The position numbers were made by a program, and so were the translations under genes. The notes beneath the pieces are model-generated. The model was not told where the DNA came from and searched no databases. It was given only the letters and a program-made list of their open reading frames with translations. From positions 222,324-286,323 of the forward strand of contig NZ_BMRE01000004.1 in assembly GCF_014648475.1 (NCBI RefSeq): 64,000 bases of DNA, in the 5' to 3' direction. Position 1 is the stretch's first letter; every line of letters begins with the position of its first letter. The DNA is from Lentzea flava. Its GTDB lineage: Bacteria; Actinomycetota; Actinomycetes; Mycobacteriales; Pseudonocardiaceae. Of the stretch, positions 60,239 to 64,000 are shown piece after piece.

Positions 60239-61525
60239 TCAGACGCCGCTGGGGTAGGTCTCCGGCTCGAGCGTGTCGATCTGCGGTGTGTGCAGCGGGT
60301 GGAGCGCACGGGTCTGGTCGATCCAGAGGAAGGCGTCGTAGCGGTCGCCGAGCACGGTCGGCAGGTAGTTGCGCGTGCGTTCGTGCTCGGGCGCGTAGAC
60401 GACCCCGATGGCGCGGTGGTCGAGTTCGGTGGTGAGCAGGCCGGGCCGGTCGGCGCGGGGGAAGACCATCAGCGCCTGCTCGGGTGCGGCGTCGTGGAGC
60501 ACGTCCTCCAGCGAGCCGGGCCGGGCCGCCGGCACGGGCATCTCGCGCATCGGCGCACCCCACGCGCTGCCGGCGACAACAGTGCCGCGGTGGCTGCCCA
60601 GACCGATCAGCACCACCTGGTCCTCGCCGTGACGCTCACGGGCGAGCTGGCCGATGGTGACCGTGCCGGAGGCCGCCATGGCCGTGGCGCGGACATCGCC
60701 GACGTGCGTGTTGTGCGCCCAGACCACCGCCTTGGAACCGGGGCCGTAGTGGGACAGCAGCCGGTCCAGCGTCTCGTCCATGTGCCGGTCGCGGACGTTC
60801 CACGACTCGGGCCCGCCGGTCGTCATGGCCCGGTAGTAGCGCTCGGCTCCCGCCACGACCGCGGCGTTCTGCCACGCCCCGAAACTGCCGCCCTCGGCCG
60901 TGGCTTGTTCACGCAGGCGCACCAGGAGGTCGACCACCTCGTTCTCGCAGCCGGCCGGGACGAAACGGGTCGCCATCGCGTAGTCCCGCGCGCTTTCCCC
61001 GTACGGCTCGAAACAGCGGTAGGCGGCCAGGGCGGTGGGCACCTCGGCGGGGTCGTGCTCGCGCAGATGGACCATGATCTCGCGCAACGACTCCCACAGC
61101 GAGTACACGTCGAGGCCGTGAAAGCCCACCCGCGCATCGTCGTCGAGCCCGGCGTTGTGGGCGCGCAGCCACCGGCAGAAGCCGAGGACCTCCTCGTTCG
61201 CCCACATCCAGGTCGGCCACCGGTCGAACGCCAGCAGCGCCGCACGCGGGTCCTCGGGTGCGGCGGGGAAGCAGCGCACCGCCCGGTCCACCCGAGCGCA
61301 GTCCGGCCAGTCGCCTTCCACCGCGACGAACGAGAAGCCCTTGCCGGTGATGAGCCGCTGGGTGAGAGCGGCACGCCACCGGTAGTACTCGTGGGTGCCG
61401 TGGCTGGCCTCGCCGATCATGACCACCCGCGCGTCGGCGACGCGGTCCAGCAGCACGTCGAAGTCACCGGGATCGGTCAGCGGCGCGCACAACGCCACGA
61501 CGTCGTCACGCCGATGGCTGGTCAT
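60239..61525 (-). CDS. Erythromycin esterase family protein
   Basis: A 428-residue protein of the Ere/EreA-like fold: VVMIGEASHGTHEYYRWRAA at about 34-53, then FSFVAVEGDWPDCARVDRAV and KAVVWAHNTHVGD. The conserved Glu/His set (E in GEASHGTHE, E in VEGDW, H in AHNTHVGD) is complete. True Ere enzymes open macrolide lactones, but most family members have other, unknown substrates; macrolide resistance should not be assumed. It appears to be the first gene of a two-gene transcript with the GH13 enzyme. Confidence 0.88.
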   Translation of the reverse strand: MTSHRRDDVVALCAPLTDPGDFDVLLDRVADARVVMIGEASHGTHEYYRWRAALTQRLITGKGFSFVAVEGDWPDCARVDRAVRCFPAAPEDPRAALLAFDRWPTWMWANEEVLGFCRWLRAHNAGLDDDARVGFHGLDVYSLWESLREIMVHLREHDPAEVPTALAAYRCFEPYGESARDYAMATRFVPAGCENEVVDLLVRLREQATAEGGSFGAWQNAAVVAGAERYYRAMTTGGPESWNVRDRHMDETLDRLLSHYGPGSKAVVWAHNTHVGDVRATAMAASGTVTIGQLARERHGEDQVVLIGLGSHRGTVVAGSAWGAPMREMPVPAARPGSLEDVLHDAAPEQALMVFPRADRPGLLTTELDHRAIGVVYAPEHERTRNYLPTVLGDRYDAFLWIDQTRALHPLHTPQIDTLEPETYPSGV

Positions 61526-61596
61526 CGGGACTCCTTCGTCGGCTCACCTGGTGGGGTTCACGGCCGCGCGGGGCAGCAAACCCGGAGGGGTCCCGG

Positions 61597-61625
61597 CAAC
61601 CGTTGGAAGACCGGATGCAACGTTG
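61597..61625 (+). promoter_or_regulatory. Pair of CAAC/GTTG palindromes before the sigma factor gene
   Basis: CAACCGTTG (61597-61605) and CAACGTTG (61618-61625) begin 21 bp apart, two helical turns. The GCAACC at the left is also a plausible ECF-type -35 element with the second CGTT as -10, which would fit autoregulation. Either reading is tentative. Confidence 0.35.
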
Positions 61626-61680
61626 GGGGTCACTTCTCCATTAGGGGTGCGCAATCGAGATCGACGATCGGGAGTGGCCG

Positions 61681-62172
61681 GTGGAGTTCGCTGAGTACGT
61701 GGCAAGGCAGCGTCCCGCGCTGATGCGGTTCGCCATGGTCCTGACCTGCCGGACCTGGCTGGCCGAGGACCTGGTGAGCGACGTGCTGGGCCGGGCGTTC
61801 GAGCGCTGGGACCGGATCTCGGGAATGGACGAGCCGAACGCCTACGTGCGACGGATGATCGTCAACGAGTACCTGTCGTGGCGCAGGATGCTGACCCGCA
61901 CGTCACCACGCGCGGAGGTCGAGCCGACGGTGATCTCCGACGGCGCCGACGAGAGGGCCGAGCGGGACGCGATGATCAGCCGCCTCGCGGGCCTGCCGAA
62001 AAAACAGCGCGCGGCCGTGGTCCTGCGCTATTACGCGGGCCTGTCCGACAGAGAGATCGCCACACAGCTGGGGTGCCGGGAGCCGACCGTGCGCAGCCAG
62101 ATCCATCGGGCACTCAACGTCCTGCGCATCGACCTCACCACCACCGCCCCCAGCTTCCAGGAGACCTCATGA
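61681..62172 (+). CDS. SigE-family ECF RNA polymerase sigma factor
   Basis: A 163-residue sigma factor from GTG 61681 with GGAG-like bases upstream. Sigma-2 has VEFAEYVARQRPALMRFAMV and WLAEDLVSDVLGRAFERWDR; sigma-4 has LPKKQRAAVVLRYYAGLSDR with helix CREPTVRSQIHRALNVLR. It is coupled to the membrane protein that follows (ATGA overlap). This repeats the arrangement at 34.4-35.7 kb, but without sequence overlap in the partner protein. Target genes unknown. Confidence 0.88.
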   Translation: MEFAEYVARQRPALMRFAMVLTCRTWLAEDLVSDVLGRAFERWDRISGMDEPNAYVRRMIVNEYLSWRRMLTRTSPRAEVEPTVISDGADERAERDAMISRLAGLPKKQRAAVVLRYYAGLSDREIATQLGCREPTVRSQIHRALNVLRIDLTTTAPSFQETS

Positions 62173-62969
62173 GCGACCTGCGCACCCTCTACGACGCCTT
62201 CGCCGAGCTGGAGCGGCGCGTCGACGCCGCGGCCACGGATGTGGCCCCGATCGTCCGGCCGCGGCGGACAGCGCGCCTGGTCCCCGTCGCGGCCACCGTC
62301 GTCGCGGTGGCTGGCCTGTTCGCGGGTGCGGTGTGGCTGGTGCCGGGCGGCTCCGGCACACCGGCCGGCCCTCCTGCCACCGCACCGTCCACGACCACGG
62401 CGCGCAGCCAGCTCCCCACCACGCCGGATGAGCTGATCGCCCGGTTCAAAGCGGTGCTCGGCGACACCGCGACGTTCGAGGCGACCTCGAAGACGGCCGT
62501 GCCGAAGTCCTCCCCGTCGAAGGGTCAGCAACCGGGGACTTACCCGTCGAAGAACCAGCAAGCGGGGACGGTGGTCCTGACAGCAGAGCCGGGGAACCCT
62601 GACAACACCGTGCTGATCTCCGGGACCCTGACCTCCGCGGGCGTCACCGGAGGCTTCGGCCTGACGGTCCACTCCAGTGATTCTGAGCCCGGCGAGTGGT
62701 GCCGCCTCTCCAGGACGAAGGACTGTGATGTCAGCACGCTGCCCGACGGCTCCCGGCTGGTGACTGGGACGGGACGGCACGCTCCCGGCGCGGTGTCGTA
62801 CATGGCGTGCCTGGTGCGGCCCGACGGGAAGGTGATCCTCCTCAGCGTCAGCAACCAGGAGGACCCGGGAGGCGCCGCGATCGGCACGCCGGGCGGCCGG
62901 ATCTACGCGTCGCAGCCGCCGCTGACCCTCGAGCAGATGAAGGCGATCGTCACCTCCGGCAAGTGGTGA
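62169..62969 (+). CDS. Membrane-anchored partner of the SigE-type sigma factor
   Basis: A 266-residue protein: cytoplasmic N-terminus (MSDLRTLYDAFAELERRVDA), one membrane segment (LVPVAATVVAVAGLFAGAVW, about 37-56), a Ser/Thr/Pro-rich extracellular linker, a short tandem repeat (PSKGQQPGT-Y-PSKNQQAGT) and a C-terminal beta domain with a Cys pair (GEWCRLSRTKDC). Topology and coupling suggest signal sensing or an anti-sigma role. No zinc anti-sigma motif. I know no named family. Confidence 0.7.
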   Translation: MSDLRTLYDAFAELERRVDAAATDVAPIVRPRRTARLVPVAATVVAVAGLFAGAVWLVPGGSGTPAGPPATAPSTTTARSQLPTTPDELIARFKAVLGDTATFEATSKTAVPKSSPSKGQQPGTYPSKNQQAGTVVLTAEPGNPDNTVLISGTLTSAGVTGGFGLTVHSSDSEPGEWCRLSRTKDCDVSTLPDGSRLVTGTGRHAPGAVSYMACLVRPDGKVILLSVSNQEDPGGAAIGTPGGRIYASQPPLTLEQMKAIVTSGKW

Positions 62970-63020
62970 CGAGGGTCGTGCCGGCCACCTCGGTGGCCGG
63001 CCACCGCTTCGCACAATGCG

Positions 63021-63056
63021 AAAAAGCAGGCAGAGACGAATCTCTGCCTGCTTTTT
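63021..63056. terminator. Perfect bidirectional intrinsic terminator
   Basis: AAAAA, then an 11-bp stem (GCAGGCAGAGA with TCTCTGCCTGC) closed by a CGAA loop, then TTTTT. It works on either strand: for the sigma/partner operon on the plus strand, and as the original terminator of the tRNA-Lys gene on the minus strand, whose 3' half lies 5 bp away. Confidence 0.92.
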
Positions 63057-63060
63057 CGGA

Positions 63061-63104
63061 GTACGCCGCCAGGGACTCGAACCCCGGACCCGCTGATCAA
63101 GAGT
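63061..63104 (-). other. 3' half of a tRNA-Lys(CUU) gene, attachment-site remnant
   Basis: On the minus strand the DNA reads from an anticodon loop CTCTTGA (anticodon CTT) through the right anticodon stem TCAGC, variable loop, a T-arm CGGGG-TTCGAGT-CCCTG and a 3' acceptor strand GCGGCGT. The 5' half is absent: the bases before the loop (GAGAA) do not pair with TCAGC. Actinomycete tRNA-Lys genes share this TCAGCGGGTCCGGGGTTCGA block. Such 3' halves are what integrases leave at one end of an inserted element. Confidence 0.8.
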
Positions 63105-63268
63105 TCTCGGGTGGCCCCGACGGAGGTGTCGGCTGATGTCGGCGAGTGCCGTTTCCGCACTTCAGATGCAGGAACTCGAAGCGTCGCCTGCTGCTCGGTG
63201 TCAGCCTGTCGTCGCACGTCAGGCTTCTCGGGCCCTTCCATGGCTCGCAAACAGGCGTACTGCGGGGC

Positions 63269-63894
63269 GTGACGAGGGCGGTGACGGTGATCATCGCGGC
63301 GGTCGTGGGACTGACGTTTCTCTTCGGGTTCGGCAACGTTCTGAGTCTCGCGTTGCGGCTGGGAGTGCCGGTGTGGGTGGCCCCGCTGATCGCCCCAGCT
63401 GTCGACCTGTCGATCCTTGGGCTGCTCTTGGCGACGCGGTACCTGGCACTACACGGCGCGTCGGTGGTGGATCTCCGGCCGCTGCGCAGATTCACCCTGT
63501 TTGTCAGCGCGGACTCACTGGCCCTGAACGTACCGAGCCTGTGTCCTGCCTGGTGACTACGGTAGGGCGGCGTTCGATGCCGTGGGTCCGATGTTGTTGA
63601 TCGGCTGGGCTGAGGTCGGACCGCAAGTCCTGCAAGCACTTGCTCGGACCGAGGCACCTGAGGCGCCCGCTTCGAGTCGCGACTGACTGACACCCGCGTG
63701 AGTCGGGTGCCGGTCGCTCGAATGATGATCTCCTCCGGGCGCCTCAAGCCGACGCCCGGCACTGGGCCCAGCATCGGCGGCCCATCTCGGCGGATGCCCT
63801 TCGTCGCGAATTGGAGATCGGAGCGGACCGGGCTCGTGAACTGGTCGACGTTGTTCGGGGCGAGGTTGCGGCAAAGGTATGCGCAGCGGCGTAA
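63269..63894 (+). pseudogene. Frameshifted DUF2637-type gene of an integrative element
   Basis: From GTG 63269 the frame VTRAVTVIIAAVVGLTFLFG, then FGNVLSLALRLGVPVWVAPL and APAVDLSILGLLLATRYLAL matches the membrane domain of DUF2637 proteins of actinomycete plasmids and AICEs. It breaks near 63525-63555; the next conserved block GDYGRAAFDAVGPMLLIGWA is in another frame ending at 63684. The C-terminal winged block (DARHWAQHRRPISADALRRE, LEIGADRARELVDVVRGE) is in a third stretch ending TAA at 63892-63894. The gene is clearly inactive. It lies just inside the tRNA-Lys attachment remnant. Confidence 0.75.
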
Positions 63895-63903
63895 ACGACC
63901 TAG

Positions 63904-64000
63904 GGCCTGTCCTGCGGATCTTCACCTGAGGTGAAGCACGGTGCAGGCCAGGATGATCTCGGCTCGGTGGTAGGCGGCTCGTTTCGCGAATCTGGTTGCC
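63904..64000 (-). mobile_element. End of an insertion sequence (IS5-like), cut by the window edge
   Basis: The terminal bases GGGCCTGTCCTGCGGATC (from 63903-63905 onward) look like the inverted repeat of IS5-family elements common in actinomycetes. CTAG immediately outside fits a TA-centred target. The transposase C-terminus follows within 20 bp on the minus strand. It has inserted directly behind the decayed DUF2637 gene. The other end and the target duplication are outside the window, so the family call is tentative. Confidence 0.6.
63922..64000 (-). CDS. C-terminal end of a DDE transposase (partial)
   Basis: The last 25 codons and stop of a transposase: ATRFAKRAAYHRAEIILACT, then VLHLR and TGA (63922-63924). 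The pattern A-T-R-(F/Y)-x-K ... A-C-T/I-V-L is the usual C-terminus of IS5/IS4-type DDE transposases. The rest of the gene is beyond the right edge, so I cannot say whether it is intact. Confidence 0.6.
   Translation of the reverse strand, partial: ATRFAKRAAYHRAEIILACTVLHLR

Noticed and set aside
60239..61525. Macrolide resistance gene
   Set aside because: The erythromycin esterase family is broad and most members do not act on macrolides; sequence alone does not support resistance.
62903..63250. A minus-strand gene across the tRNA fragment
   Set aside because: The frame includes the translated T-arm of the tRNA remnant, a common false gene next to tRNA 3' ends.
1..64000. CRISPR array or rRNA operon
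   Set aside because: No regularly spaced identical repeats with unique spacers and no rRNA-like sequence were found. The only regular repeats are the short phased operator at 35.7 kb and the paired helices in hsdS.

Overview
The window looks like chromosomal DNA of a GC-rich filamentous actinomycete, most likely Pseudonocardiaceae (Lentzea, Saccharothrix or a relative). The basis is high GC with GC-rich third codon positions, many GTG starts, paired DUF397/XRE regulators, type VII secretion gene remnants, SigE-type sigma factors and DUF574-type methyltransferases. The genus is an inference, because no rRNA or complete tRNA gene is present.

Layout. 1-730: edge of a type VII secretion-associated locus. 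739-12152: a restriction island on the minus strand, with a single-chain nuclease-methylase related to type ISP enzymes and a complete type I system (hsdM-hsdS-hsdR) followed by a YgjP-like metallopeptidase. 12484-17300: DUF397/XRE regulators, small actinobacterial proteins, a decayed EspG-like gene, and a DUF2786 protein. 17415-24003: a compact (thio)hydantoin or purine-type catabolic operon with an NCS1 permease, a hydantoinase/oxoprolinase subunit, two DUF917 proteins and a PucR regulator. 24405-34334: a second DUF397/XRE pair (the XRE gene is frameshifted), methyltransferases, an orphan histidine kinase, a secreted glycosidase-like protein, a MarR/SnoaL divergon, a DUF4082 protein, an ion permease with a universal stress protein, and a TIM-barrel-like protein. 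34368-40157: a SigE-type sigma factor with a membrane partner, divergent from a ribbon-helix-helix regulator that precedes a DUF4097, DrrAB-like ABC exporter and cytochrome P450 run. 40215-46451: an SDR enzyme and two large secreted proteases.

46508-57431 is a copper-homeostasis island: csoR, copZ, a His-rich membrane-anchored protein and copA on the minus strand; a BlaI/M56 pair; DUF305 and DUF6153 proteins; then DUF4396, a small membrane protein, a multicopper oxidase and a second P1B ATPase on the plus strand. Two operator classes recur in its promoter regions: ATACCC-N5-GGGTAT (CsoR-like) and (A/C)CTA-N7-TAGT (candidate BlaI site). 57461-62969 carries a Vms1/Rv2629-like protein, a GH13 trehalose-synthase-type enzyme, an erythromycin esterase family protein and another SigE-type sigma/membrane-partner pair.

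63021-64000 is the left edge of a decaying integrative element. A perfect terminator is followed by only the 3' half of a tRNA-Lys(CUU) gene, which is the expected remnant of site-specific integration. Next come a frameshifted DUF2637-type plasmid gene and the end of an insertion sequence that runs out of the window.

The signals most worth following are the helically phased GCCA-core operator array in front of the ribbon-helix-helix gene (35720-35790) and the dual CsoR/BlaI-type operator layout of the copper island.
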